Source: Roseateles depolymerans (GTDB lineage Bacteria > Pseudomonadota > Gammaproteobacteria > Burkholderiales > Burkholderiaceae_C). Taken from it: 64,000 nucleotides of DNA. The number at the start of each line of letters is the position of its first letter. Positions within the stretch are counted from its first letter, which is position 1. The notes below the pieces were generated by a model, which searched no databases, had not been told where the DNA came from, and worked only from the letters and a program-made list of their open reading frames with translations. Where the stretch lies: contig NZ_QUMT01000002.1 in NCBI RefSeq assembly GCF_003387155.1, positions 253,694 through 317,693 on the forward strand. Direction: 5' to 3'. Below, piece after piece: positions 55,786 to 63,165 of this stretch. The translations under genes were made by a program, and so were the position numbers.

Positions 55786-56286
55786 CTATGCGTGCAGGCG
55801 AGGGCGGCGCTTGAGCGTCAGCAGCGACCCCAGCGCAATCAGCGTGAACAGCAGGCCGCTCCAGATCTCGTAGGGCTGGCCCAGCAAGGTGTAGGCCGAA
55901 GCCTCACTGCACGACGCCGTCACCATGAAGACGCTGGGCCAACGCGCTTCCAGGTCCAGCGCAGTGAGCACCTTGTCCGCAAAGGTCATGTCGCAGCTGG
56001 CAAGCTTCGATGCGACTTCGTGCTGGTAGCCCGCAGCCACCAGGCCGGCGACGCCGAGCGCCGCCACCAGCAGCAAGGCGACGATTCGCGCTGCCTTGAC
56101 ACGGTGCAGACACCAGCCCAGGACGCTGACCACGGCAATCATGATGAAGATGCCGCGCTGCATCACACACCAAGGACAGGGCTTGATGTCGAACTGATAC
56201 TGGGCCACGAGCGCGGCCGCCAGAGCAGCCAGCGAAACAACCGCCGCGGTGGCCAGCATCCGCGGCGGGGTCAGCAGGAAGCGCAT
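55786..56286 (-). CDS. dsbB: Disulfide bond formation protein B
   Basis: Inner-membrane quinone reductase that reoxidises DsbA, 166 residues with four membrane helices. The first periplasmic loop has the redox pair in KPCPWCVMQRG, the second has the cysteines of ASCDMTF and TASCSEAS. The start codon overlaps the ridA stop (TGATG), so the two are co-translated. The stop is directly against the repeat island. Confidence 0.95.
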   Translation of the reverse strand: MRFLLTPPRMLATAAVVSLAALAAALVAQYQFDIKPCPWCVMQRGIFIMIAVVSVLGWCLHRVKAARIVALLLVAALGVAGLVAAGYQHEVASKLASCDMTFADKVLTALDLEARWPSVFMVTASCSEASAYTLLGQPYEIWSGLLFTLIALGSLLTLKRRPRLHA

Positions 56287-56765
56287 CAGGCGCGGACCTC
56301 GGCAATCAGTTCAATCTCGACGCAGGCACCGGTCGGGATCTGGGCCACGCCAAAGGCGCTGCGAGCATGGGCGCCAACCTCCGGACCAAAGACTTCCACG
56401 AAAAGCTCGGAAGCACCGTTGGTCACCAGGTGATGCTCGGTGAAGTCGGGCGTGCTGTTGACCAGGCTCATGAGCTTGACGATGCGAGTCACCTTGCTCA
56501 GGTCGCCCACCGCCGCCTGCAGCGTGCCCATCAGGTCAATGGCAATGGCGCGCGCCGCAGCCTTGCCCGTGGCCGTGTCCGTGTCCTTGCCCAGTTGCCC
56601 CACCCAGGTCTTTCCATCCTTCTTGGCAATGTGGCCCGACAGGAACACCAGGTTCCCCGTGCGCACAAAGGGCACGTAGGCGGCAGCCGGCACCGCCACG
56701 GGCGGCAAGGTGATGCCCAGTTGTTGCAGGCGCTCTTGAACAGTGGAAGGGGCGGCAGAGGTCAT
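56286..56765 (-). CDS. RidA-family protein
   Basis: A 159-residue protein of the RidA/YjgF superfamily. Canonical RidA deaminates reactive enamine/imine intermediates. FVRTGNLVFLSGHIAKKDG and the late AFGVAQIPTGACVEIELIAE are family blocks, and the latter ends close to the usual active-site glutamate. The arginine normally at about position 105 of short RidA proteins is not obvious; the region reads FVEVFGPEVGAHARSAFGVA. This longer form matches the YjgH/RutC-like subgroups. The stop overlaps dsbB. Confidence 0.88.
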   Translation of the reverse strand: MTSAAPSTVQERLQQLGITLPPVAVPAAAYVPFVRTGNLVFLSGHIAKKDGKTWVGQLGKDTDTATGKAAARAIAIDLMGTLQAAVGDLSKVTRIVKLMSLVNSTPDFTEHHLVTNGASELFVEVFGPEVGAHARSAFGVAQIPTGACVEIELIAEVRA

Positions 56766-56843
56766 GGGAAACAGGAAAAGGTTGCTGAATCCAGCGAATC
56801 CTACACCCCACGACACAACGCCGCTGGAGAGGAACAGACGTCC

Positions 56844-56877
56844 CGGACGCGACGGACGCGACGGACGCGACGGACGC
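56844..56877. repeat. Tandem CGGACGCGA repeats (3.7 copies)
   Basis: Three perfect 9-base copies and a partial fourth, in the 250-base divergent gap between ridA and the acyl-CoA dehydrogenase-like gene. Read as protein on the plus strand it gives Arg-Asp-Gly triplets. Nothing else is seen in 56878-57015, which must contain the promoter of the five-gene operon. Confidence 0.85.
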
Positions 56878-57015
56878 CGCGCCGGCTTCGGGCCGCCTGC
56901 TCCATGCAGCCAACCACTTGGCGGGCATAGGCAAGGCCTGCCCCAGGAAAGGCGGTGCAGGCCGCTCGGCGTTGCAAGACGTAGATCAGGGCACGGCGCT
57001 TGCCAATTCCTCAGC

Positions 57016-58212
57016 ATGCAACTGCTCGAAGTCCCTGTTCCCGTGCTGAACGCGTCGGTTGATGCCGACACGCTTCCGCTGCGACGCCTCGGCGACGGCC
57101 TGCGCCTGAGCCAGGGCCAGAGCCCTGGCGCGCGGCTGCGCCAGTTGATCGACGCCGGACTGGATGATCTGCCCCGTCCCGGCCAGGGCAGCACACTGGT
57201 GCGCTGGCGGATGCTGGGTCTGGTGGCCTCGGACGATCTGGCGCTCGCCAAGTTGTATGAATCCCATACCGATGCGCGGGCCATCCTGAGCGAACTGGAA
57301 TCGGTCGGTGCGACGCGCGGGCCGCGAGTGGCCGCGGCGCCGGTGCTGACCGAGGTGGTGCCGGCCGCGGATCTGCAGTCGCCATCGATGCAGTCGGGCG
57401 TGGCCGCTCAAGGGGGCGGGCCCGCGCCCGTGCCGCCGGCCTATGCGGTGTGGGCGGCGGAAGCGCCGGATGCGCGGGTCGAGGCAGCGCGTGCCGCCGA
57501 CGGCCGCGTGGTGCTGACCGGTCGCAAGGCCTGGTGCTCCGGTGCAAGCGACGTGCAGCGGGCCCTGCTGACCGTGTGGATGTCCGATGGCAGCGGACCC
57601 TGGCTGGCTGACGTGGACCTGCGCCAGCAGGGCGTGCATCGGGATGACTCGGCCTGGGCCGCCGTCGGCATGGCCGCGACCGGGACCGCAAGCGTCACCT
57701 TTGATCAGGTGCCCGCGCGGCTGCTCGGGCGTGAAGGCGCCTATCTGCACCGACCGGGCTTCTGGCAAGGCGGCGCAGGCATCGCCGCCTGCTGGCACGG
57801 CGCCCTGGAAGCCCTGGCCGAAGCGCTGCGGCTGGCCACCAGCCTGCGCCAGGGCGAAGCCTGGCATCTCCAATTGGCCATGGGTCAGGTGGACGCGCTG
57901 CTCAGTGCCAACGCCGCTCTGCTGCGCGAGGCCGCCGCCTGGATCGACCGCCATCCCAGCGCCGAAGCGCGGGCCTGGACCCTGCGCGTGCGGACCGCCA
58001 CCGACGAGACCGCCCAACTGGTGATCCGGGCAGTCACCCAGGCGCTCGGCCCTGGCCCCTTCTGTCGGCATGCCCATCTGGCGCGGCTGATGGCCGATCT
58101 GCCAGTGTTTCTCCGCCAGAGCCATGGCGATCGGGATCTGGCCGCGCTCGGTGCGCTGTCGGTCCTGGTGGATGAGGCAGAGCCCTCGGGTGCGCAGCCA
58201 TGGCGCTTGTAA
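57016..58212 (+). CDS. Acyl-CoA dehydrogenase-like protein
   Basis: A 398-residue flavoprotein of the acyl-CoA dehydrogenase superfamily, first gene of a five-gene operon. The middle strand domain shows VLTGRKAWCSGASDVQRALL and GMAATGTASVTFDQVPARLL (the expected FAD/substrate loop), and the C-terminal helices include ALEALAEALRLATSLRQ. The N-terminal helical domain is reduced, and the usual catalytic Glu near the C-terminus is not evident to me. The reaction may therefore differ from simple beta-oxidation. The frame is open upstream through repeat sequence; the ATG at 57016 begins MQLLEVPVPVLN. It overlaps the next gene by 13 bases. Confidence 0.8.
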   Translation: MQLLEVPVPVLNASVDADTLPLRRLGDGLRLSQGQSPGARLRQLIDAGLDDLPRPGQGSTLVRWRMLGLVASDDLALAKLYESHTDARAILSELESVGATRGPRVAAAPVLTEVVPAADLQSPSMQSGVAAQGGGPAPVPPAYAVWAAEAPDARVEAARAADGRVVLTGRKAWCSGASDVQRALLTVWMSDGSGPWLADVDLRQQGVHRDDSAWAAVGMAATGTASVTFDQVPARLLGREGAYLHRPGFWQGGAGIAACWHGALEALAEALRLATSLRQGEAWHLQLAMGQVDALLSANAALLREAAAWIDRHPSAEARAWTLRVRTATDETAQLVIRAVTQALGPGPFCRHAHLARLMADLPVFLRQSHGDRDLAALGALSVLVDEAEPSGAQPWRL

Positions 58213-59273
58213 ACGGAGCGGCTCCCGCCACCCCCTTTGCAACGACTGTGCTGCCGACCCTGCCGGTGACGGACGTCGGCGACCGAAAGATCGAAGGCGC
58301 CGGGACTTCTGAGGCGGCGTGGTGGGCCGATTCCACGCTGCTGGCCCTCCCGTCCTTGAACATGGATGACCTGCTGTCGTCAACAGCACGCCTGGTGGTC
58401 GTGGCGCCGCATCCGGACGATGAAGTGCTAGGCTGTGGTGGGCTGCTTTCGATCGCGGCGCAGAACGCAGCAGCGAGGGCTTTGGCGACTGCGCGTGACT
58501 CGACGTCTTTCAGCGCAACGGCGTCTCCCAGCGCAACGGCGTCTCCCAGCGTATCGGCGACTGCCAGCGCATCGGCGACTGCCAGCGCATCGGCGACTGC
58601 GAGCGCACCCCGCTCGTCCCACCGAGCGACGTCGTTCAGCAGCGTCAGCGCGTCTCGTTTCTGGGGCACCGCCGACACCATGGGTGGCCCCGCCGATGTC
58701 CCCGAGACGGATCGGCAGCCGCTGCTCATCGGCGTCACCGACGGTGAAGGCAGCCATCCCGACTCCACCCGCTGGACTCCCATGGAGCTGGTCCGTCAGC
58801 GGGCCTGCGAACGGGCTCGCGGCCTGACCGCACTGGGCAGCGGCGTGTCGCTGCGGCTGCTCCGCTTGCCGGATGGTCAGGTGGCCCAGCGTGAAGCGGA
58901 ACTGGTGCAGAAGCTCTCGTCGCTGCTGCGGCCCGACGACCTCGTGGTCACCACCTGGCGCCTGGACGGGCATCCCGACCATGAAGCCTGCGGGCGCGCC
59001 TGCGCGGTGCTGGCGCAGCGCATGGGTTTCCGTTTGCTGGAGATGCCGGTGTGGATGTGGCATTGGGCGTCGCCCGGCGACCCCCGGGTGCCCTGGCATC
59101 GGCTGATGCAACTGCCCCTTCCTGAGGCGGTGCGTCAGCGCAAGCAGGCCGCCTTGCAGGCCCACCGCAGCCAGATCGAGCCGGACGATGAACGTCCCTC
59201 CGTGCTGCCGCCCACCGCCACGGAGCGCGTGCTGCGCCCGTCGGAATTTTTCTTTCGAGAGGACACCGCGTGA
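58200..59273 (+). CDS. PIG-L family N-deacetylase
   Basis: A zinc-dependent deacetylase-like protein of 357 residues. The metal site is VVVAPHPDDEVLGCGGLL near residue 75 with a second motif in LDGHPDHEACGRACAVL. Known relatives remove acetyl groups from GlcNAc-type sugars (GlcNAc-PI, mycothiol and bacillithiol precursors). About 30 residues encoded by an 18-base tandem repeat (Ser/Ala/Thr/Pro) are inserted between the first metal motif and the next strand IGVTDGEGSHPDSTRW. A long variable N-terminus precedes the domain. It overlaps the gene before by 13 bases and the methyltransferase gene after by four. Confidence 0.87.
   Translation: MALVNGAAPATPFATTVLPTLPVTDVGDRKIEGAGTSEAAWWADSTLLALPSLNMDDLLSSTARLVVVAPHPDDEVLGCGGLLSIAAQNAAARALATARDSTSFSATASPSATASPSVSATASASATASASATASAPRSSHRATSFSSVSASRFWGTADTMGGPADVPETDRQPLLIGVTDGEGSHPDSTRWTPMELVRQRACERARGLTALGSGVSLRLLRLPDGQVAQREAELVQKLSSLLRPDDLVVTTWRLDGHPDHEACGRACAVLAQRMGFRLLEMPVWMWHWASPGDPRVPWHRLMQLPLPEAVRQRKQAALQAHRSQIEPDDERPSVLPPTATERVLRPSEFFFREDTA
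58511..58600 (+). repeat. Five tandem 18-base repeats inside the PIG-L gene
   Basis: Five units of the form CAGCGCATCGGCGACTGC; the first two read CAGCGCAACGGCGTCTCC. They encode six-residue blocks SATASP, SATASP, SVSATA, SASATA, SASATA. Because 18 is divisible by three, gain or loss of a unit keeps the frame. Confidence 0.9.
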
Positions 59274-59971
59274 CCTTCGCTTCTTCTGCGACCGCGGTCG
59301 CCTCGTCCCTGGCGGGTAGCCCTTGTGGCGTTCCCCTCATCCACCACATGGACCAGCTGTTCCAGCGTCCCGACCCCTGGAACTACCGCACCAGTCCCTA
59401 CGAAATCCGCAAGCGCGCCGTCACTCTGGCCTGCCTGCCGCAACGTCGTTATGCCAGTGCCTTCGAGCCCGGCTGCGCCAACGGCGTGCTCAGCGAGCAA
59501 TTGCTGGCCCGCTGCGATCAGTTGCTCTGTGCCGATGCAAGCGCTGCGGCGTTGGGCCGCGCCGCTGAGCAGGTGGGCGCTCGACCGGGGCTGACCTGGC
59601 GCCAGATGACAGTCCCGGATGAATGGCCCACCGAACGCTTCGACCTGATCGTGCTGAGCGAGCTGCTCTACTACCTGGACACGCCGGCCTGCCATGCGGT
59701 CGCCCAGCGGTGTCTCCGCAGCCTTCGCCCCGGCGGCACCTTGCTGGCCTGTCACTGGCGACAGTCGGCGGACGATTTCCTCTCCACCGGCGAGATTTCC
59801 CATGGCGTGCTTCAGGACGTGTTCGAGGCCTCCGGCGACATGAGCCACGTGCGCATGCATCGCGAGAAGGATTTCCTGATCGACGTCTGGATCCAGGGGC
59901 GGTCGCCCCAAGTGGAGCGCGGCGCCGGCGGTGGCGCGGATTTCTGCGCAGACAACGGAGGCCGATCATGA
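59270..59971 (+). CDS. NodS-like SAM-dependent N-methyltransferase
   Basis: A 233-residue methyltransferase of the nodulation-S family. After a variable N-terminal 26 residues the core begins MDQLFQRPDPWNYRTSPYE, then SAFEPGCANGVLSEQLLARC (SAM motif I) and FDLIVLSELLYYLDTPA, all close to NodS. Rhizobial NodS methylates the deacetylated amino group of the chitin-oligosaccharide end. The GTG start overlaps the PIG-L stop (GTGA); an ATG at 59348 would give the shorter core alone. Substrate here is inferred, not known. Confidence 0.88.
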   Translation: MTFASSATAVASSLAGSPCGVPLIHHMDQLFQRPDPWNYRTSPYEIRKRAVTLACLPQRRYASAFEPGCANGVLSEQLLARCDQLLCADASAAALGRAAEQVGARPGLTWRQMTVPDEWPTERFDLIVLSELLYYLDTPACHAVAQRCLRSLRPGGTLLACHWRQSADDFLSTGEISHGVLQDVFEASGDMSHVRMHREKDFLIDVWIQGRSPQVERGAGGGADFCADNGGRS

Positions 59972-60675
59972 TGGGCGTGGTGGTGCCGGCCCACAACGAG
60001 GAAGCGTTGATCGGCCAGTGCCTGCAAGCACTGCGCAGGGCGGCACAGCATCCCGACCTGGGCGGTGAACCGGTGCAGGTGCTCGTGGTGCTCGATGCCT
60101 GCACGGACCGCACCGGCGAGGTAGCGGCCGTCCTTGGCATCGAGACGCTGGACGTGCAGCATCGCAATGTGGGCAGGACCCGCGCTGCCGGGGCCATTGC
60201 GCTGATCGAGCGCGGGGTGAGCTGGCTGTGTTTCACCGACGCCGACACAGCCGTTGCGCCATGCTGGCTGGCGCAGCAGGCCGCGTGGTCGCGCGGGAAG
60301 CGGGCGGATGCGGTCTGCGGCGTTGTGACGGTGGAGGACTGGCAAGGCTTCAGCCGGCGCGAGCGTGAGCATTACGAGTCGCTCTACGACGACCGCGAGG
60401 GCCATGGCCATGTACACGGCGCCAGCCTGGGCATTTCTGCGGAAGCCTATCTGCGCACCGGCGGATTCGCACCGCTGGCCTGCCATGAGGATGCGGACCT
60501 GGTCCAGCGGCTCAAGGCCATGGGCGGCACCATCGCCCGGACCAATACGGTGAGGGTGTCCACCAGCGCGCGCCGCACGGGCCGGGTCGTCGGCGGCTTT
60601 GCCAGTTATCTCAATGGACTCGGGGCAGCCGCCCTCGGCGCACTGAGTGTTGGGGCGGATCGGCAGGTGCTGTGA
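59968..60675 (+). CDS. Family 2 glycosyltransferase
   Basis: A 235-residue GT-A fold enzyme. MMGVVVPAHNEEALIGQCL is the N-terminal nucleotide-binding strand, VLVVLDACTDRTGEVAAV follows, and CFTDADTAV holds the metal-binding DxD-like motif. ACHEDADLVQRL carries the likely catalytic ED pair. It is short and lacks membrane helices, so it works in the cytoplasm or on the membrane face. ACGGAGG is the ribosome-binding site, and the ATG overlaps the methyltransferase stop. Donor sugar and acceptor are unknown. Confidence 0.88.
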   Translation: MMGVVVPAHNEEALIGQCLQALRRAAQHPDLGGEPVQVLVVLDACTDRTGEVAAVLGIETLDVQHRNVGRTRAAGAIALIERGVSWLCFTDADTAVAPCWLAQQAAWSRGKRADAVCGVVTVEDWQGFSRREREHYESLYDDREGHGHVHGASLGISAEAYLRTGGFAPLACHEDADLVQRLKAMGGTIARTNTVRVSTSARRTGRVVGGFASYLNGLGAAALGALSVGADRQVL

Positions 60676-60917
60676 TGGACTGGCTGGACGCGGTCCAATG
60701 GCCAGCCATGGTGGTCACCCTGGTCGCGGGCTGGCTGGTGGCGGCCAAGAGTCCTGGCAAGCGGCTCTGGGGCTTCTGGGCCTTTGTGCTGAGCAACCTG
60801 CTGTGGGTTGTGTGGGGATGGCACACCCAGGCCTATGCCCTCATCGCGCTGCAGGTCGGTTTGTTCTTGATGAACCTTCGGGGGATTCGGAAGAACGACG
60901 AGGAACAGTCCCAGTAA
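60675..60917 (+). CDS. Small membrane protein, SemiSWEET/YgjV-like layout
   Basis: An 80-residue protein with three hydrophobic segments: MVVTLVAGWLVAAK, LWGFWAFVLSNLLWVVWGW and YALIALQVGLFLMNLRGI. The spacing and the N-x-x-W-x-x-W-G-W pattern recall small SemiSWEET- or YgjV-like membrane proteins, but the match is weak. Its ATG overlaps the glycosyltransferase stop (TGATG), so it belongs to the operon. Its last 77 bases overlap the end of the convergent DUF72 gene. Confidence 0.7.
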   Translation: MDWLDAVQWPAMVVTLVAGWLVAAKSPGKRLWGFWAFVLSNLLWVVWGWHTQAYALIALQVGLFLMNLRGIRKNDEEQSQ

Positions 60918-61656
60918 GCTGCTGGAAGTCCAGCGCATTGGCCGTGGCTGCGCCGGACGCGGTGTTGTCGAAGATGACCCATTGCTGGGCGTCGTTATGC
61001 CAGCGTAGCAATTCATCCGCACGCGATTGCAACCACGCTGGGTCGTAGGCTGACCAGTACATGCGAGGCGCTCCATGCCATCGCCGGTACAACACCGCGC
61101 CCGCACCGTCTGCCTGTGGGCCCAGCCATCCGCCGGGCAGCGCGGCATCCGGATGGTGCGCGGGGTCCACCGCCACCCGGCCGATGCGGGCAGCGTGCAG
61201 TTGCTGGTCCGCCTCTGGCGCGAACCAACTGGCGTGGCGAGGTTCGCAGACGGCCGGCACATCGGTCAGTTTCGAGAGCAGCCGGAAGAACGCGGCAGCG
61301 GTGCGGCGGTCCCACGACAGGGACGGCGGCAGCTGGATCAGCAGCACTTTCAGCCGTTCGCCCAACTGCGCGACTCCCTCCAGGAAGGGGACCAGCAGGT
61401 CCTCGCTGGGCGCCAGTGCGGCTTCATGGGTGATGGCCTTGGGCATCTTCACCGAGAACTGAAAATCTGGCGAGGTTTCAGCGGCCCATCGCGCGTAGGT
61501 CTGCGGCTGGTGGGGGCGGTAGAAGGAGCTGTTGACCTCCACACCGGTGAGCGTGCGTGAGTAGCGCTGCAGGTGGCTGCCTTCGCCCGGGAAATCGGCG
61601 GATTCAGCGCTGGGGATGCTCCAGCCGGCAGTGCCGATGACGAGGGGAGGGGGCAT
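60841..61656 (-). CDS. DUF72 family protein
   Basis: A 271-residue protein of an uncharacterised TIM-barrel-like family. VIGTAGWSIP at the N-terminus, LTGVEVNSSFYRPHQPQTYA, FQFSVKMPKAITHE and LIQLPPSLSWD are the DUF72 (YecE) blocks, and QWVIFDNTASGAATANALDF is near the C-terminus. Biochemical function is unknown. Its 3' end overlaps the small membrane gene by 77 bases on the other strand, so it may terminate into that operon. Confidence 0.9.
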   Translation of the reverse strand: MPPPLVIGTAGWSIPSAESADFPGEGSHLQRYSRTLTGVEVNSSFYRPHQPQTYARWAAETSPDFQFSVKMPKAITHEAALAPSEDLLVPFLEGVAQLGERLKVLLIQLPPSLSWDRRTAAAFFRLLSKLTDVPAVCEPRHASWFAPEADQQLHAARIGRVAVDPAHHPDAALPGGWLGPQADGAGAVLYRRWHGAPRMYWSAYDPAWLQSRADELLRWHNDAQQWVIFDNTASGAATANALDFQQLTGTVPRRSSESPEGSSRTNRPAAR

Positions 61657-61951
61657 GGGCGACTCGAGCGTTTGCGGCTGGCTTGCTGCCTGTCAATGAC
61701 ACAGCAATTCCAATTCCCGGCGCGTTGCCTTGATTGCTTCCTTGATCACAGGAGCCGCGAAGACTGCGACGTCTCGTGCAGCAGTGGCGCAATTGCAAGA
61801 ACGCATCGCTCAGTCGGCCTCCGCCTTGCGTGGGTCGGCGTCGTGATTGCTTCCAGGGTTTTTACTACCGCCCAACAGCGAGGTGATTTGCACTGAGTAA
61901 AGGAGTCGGCCGTCTCCCCCGCCAAGTTGCTCCCTTTGTGTTTATTTAAAT
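61657..61951. other. Gap at the edge of the accessory patch
   Basis: No gene is supported in these 295 bases. The GC content falls along it, ending TTTATTTAAAT just before the AT-rich gene at 61952. I see no tRNA, direct repeat or integrase fragment that would mark an insertion point. Confidence 0.5.
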
Positions 61952-62209
61952 ATGGACCCTCAGATATTTGTTAATTCTATTGTGTATGTTTTCTTCATGG
62001 TTCGATTCGCAAGTCATTTTGTATCAAAAACGGGTTGGTGGAAACTTCTGATATTTCTTTTGGTTGTTATTGGGAGTAATTTTGCAATGATGATTGACAG
62101 ATTTGATTATTCAGTCGCGTTGCATAAGTCAATCATGATCGCGTTAGGATTTCTTGTGGGTGTCGTAGTCATGGCTTGCGCGAAAAGAAATAAGCTGGCC
62201 AAACGATAG
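61952..62209 (+). CDS. AT-rich small membrane protein of foreign origin
   Basis: An 85-residue protein with two or three membrane helices (SIVYVFFMVRFASHFV, LIFLLVVIGSNFAMMIDRF, IALGFLVGVVVMACAKR). Its gene is far lower in GC than every neighbour and uses codons such as ATA and TTA that are rare elsewhere, a strong sign of recent transfer. There is no obvious ribosome-binding site. Size and topology would fit a membrane-bound immunity protein, but I recognise no family. Confidence 0.7.
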   Translation: MDPQIFVNSIVYVFFMVRFASHFVSKTGWWKLLIFLLVVIGSNFAMMIDRFDYSVALHKSIMIALGFLVGVVVMACAKRNKLAKR

Positions 62210-62398
62210 TTGGAATTGAATCTCGGTGTTGGATGTTTTTACAGAATGCCGCATGAGCCATACGGCAGCAAGACTTGCAGCCAGCGTCGCAGGTTGAGGG
62301 CGGTGGAGCAGGCGATGGACGCGATGGAGTTGAACCATTGGCAGGGTGGCGTGGCAAGCCTGATGACAAGGTTTCTGCGTCGTTGCTCGGCCTGCTAG
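62210..62398. other. Short gap without a supported gene
   Basis: Small open frames on both strands here have no family-like sequence and no ribosome-binding site. Composition returns to GC-rich. Confidence 0.4.
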
Positions 62399-62800
62399 CT
62401 AGCTGGGTAGGTATTTCTCGTTGACACGTTCAACCGTGAGGTTCGAAACAGGCCAGGTGGTCAGTTCTCTCACCACCGAATCTCGGAGTGATTCGAGTTG
62501 GGGGCTGTCTTCAATCTTGTCGCTCAGGAGGAACCTGGGCCGGCGGGAAGTGAGATGCAGCTGGAAGGTCAATCCATCATCGTCCGTCGCGATGTCCACG
62601 GCGAGCTGGACCGGCCCGTCTACAGACCAGATGAACCAGCCCCAGTCTTCCTGGTTGGACTGGAGGTGGTTGCCGTAGCGCATCCGCAGCGCTGGCAGCA
62701 GGCGATCCAGCACCACGTCCCCACCCTTGCAGCAGTCGTTGATGTACTCGTCGGGCCTCGACAGTTCCACTTGCTTGATGAACGTCAATGCGTACGGCAT
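62399..62800 (-). CDS. Hypothetical protein, possible immunity-type
   Basis: A 133-residue cytoplasmic protein with sensible composition and conserved-looking blocks: MPYALTFIKQVELSRPDEYI, NQEDWGWFIWSVDGPVQLAV and LTSRRPRFLLSDKIEDSPQL. Signal peptide and membrane segments are absent. The small acidic aromatic-rich fold and its place beside an effector-like remnant recall orphan immunity proteins of polymorphic-toxin systems. That is inference from size and context only; I cannot name a family. Confidence 0.65.
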   Translation of the reverse strand: MPYALTFIKQVELSRPDEYINDCCKGGDVVLDRLLPALRMRYGNHLQSNQEDWGWFIWSVDGPVQLAVDIATDDDGLTFQLHLTSRRPRFLLSDKIEDSPQLESLRDSVVRELTTWPVSNLTVERVNEKYLPS

Positions 62801-62912
62801 TCGGGCCTCATGGCGGGTGGTGATTCAAGCGGCAGCGACTTCATGCGGTGGCGGTGGAAATGGAGATGGCGAGATGCCAGAGAAGCATATCTGCCTCCCG
62901 CGCAATGGATGA

Positions 62913-63165
62913 GTGCTACCGACCGCAAAGAGTGAGCGAAAGCCCGATGCGGAAAGCGCCGCGCAGCAGTACGGGCTGAAGACGGGCCGCAAGCTCAGCG
63001 ACTACAACATGGAAGCGCAGGGCAATATCCTGGCCGACTACTTCGTGCTCACGCACCTCAACGAGCATGGAGAATCCGCCTAGCCTCACCACATCAAGGA
63101 CATCGCCCTGTATGAAGAGGTACTCTGCGATTTCTTCGAGAACCCTGCCGACCGTGCCAATCTTC
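62913..63165 (+). pseudogene. 3' remnant of an effector-like protein, interrupted by TAG
   Basis: A reading frame without a proper start carries protein-like sequence: QYGLKTGRKLSDYNMEAQGN, ILADYFVLTHLNEHGESA, an in-frame TAG at 63081, then HHIKDIALYEEVLCDFFENP in the same frame. The DYNMEAQGNILADYF-like block resembles the C-terminal part of proteins found beside VgrG/Rhs loci. The 5' part is missing (stop at 62910), and an AAG-to-TAG change would explain the internal stop. The next gene starts inside this remnant in another frame. Confidence 0.5.

Noticed and set aside
62210-62398. Transposase remnant after the AT-rich gene
   Set aside because: No frame shows DDE or other transposase motifs, and no inverted repeats were found.
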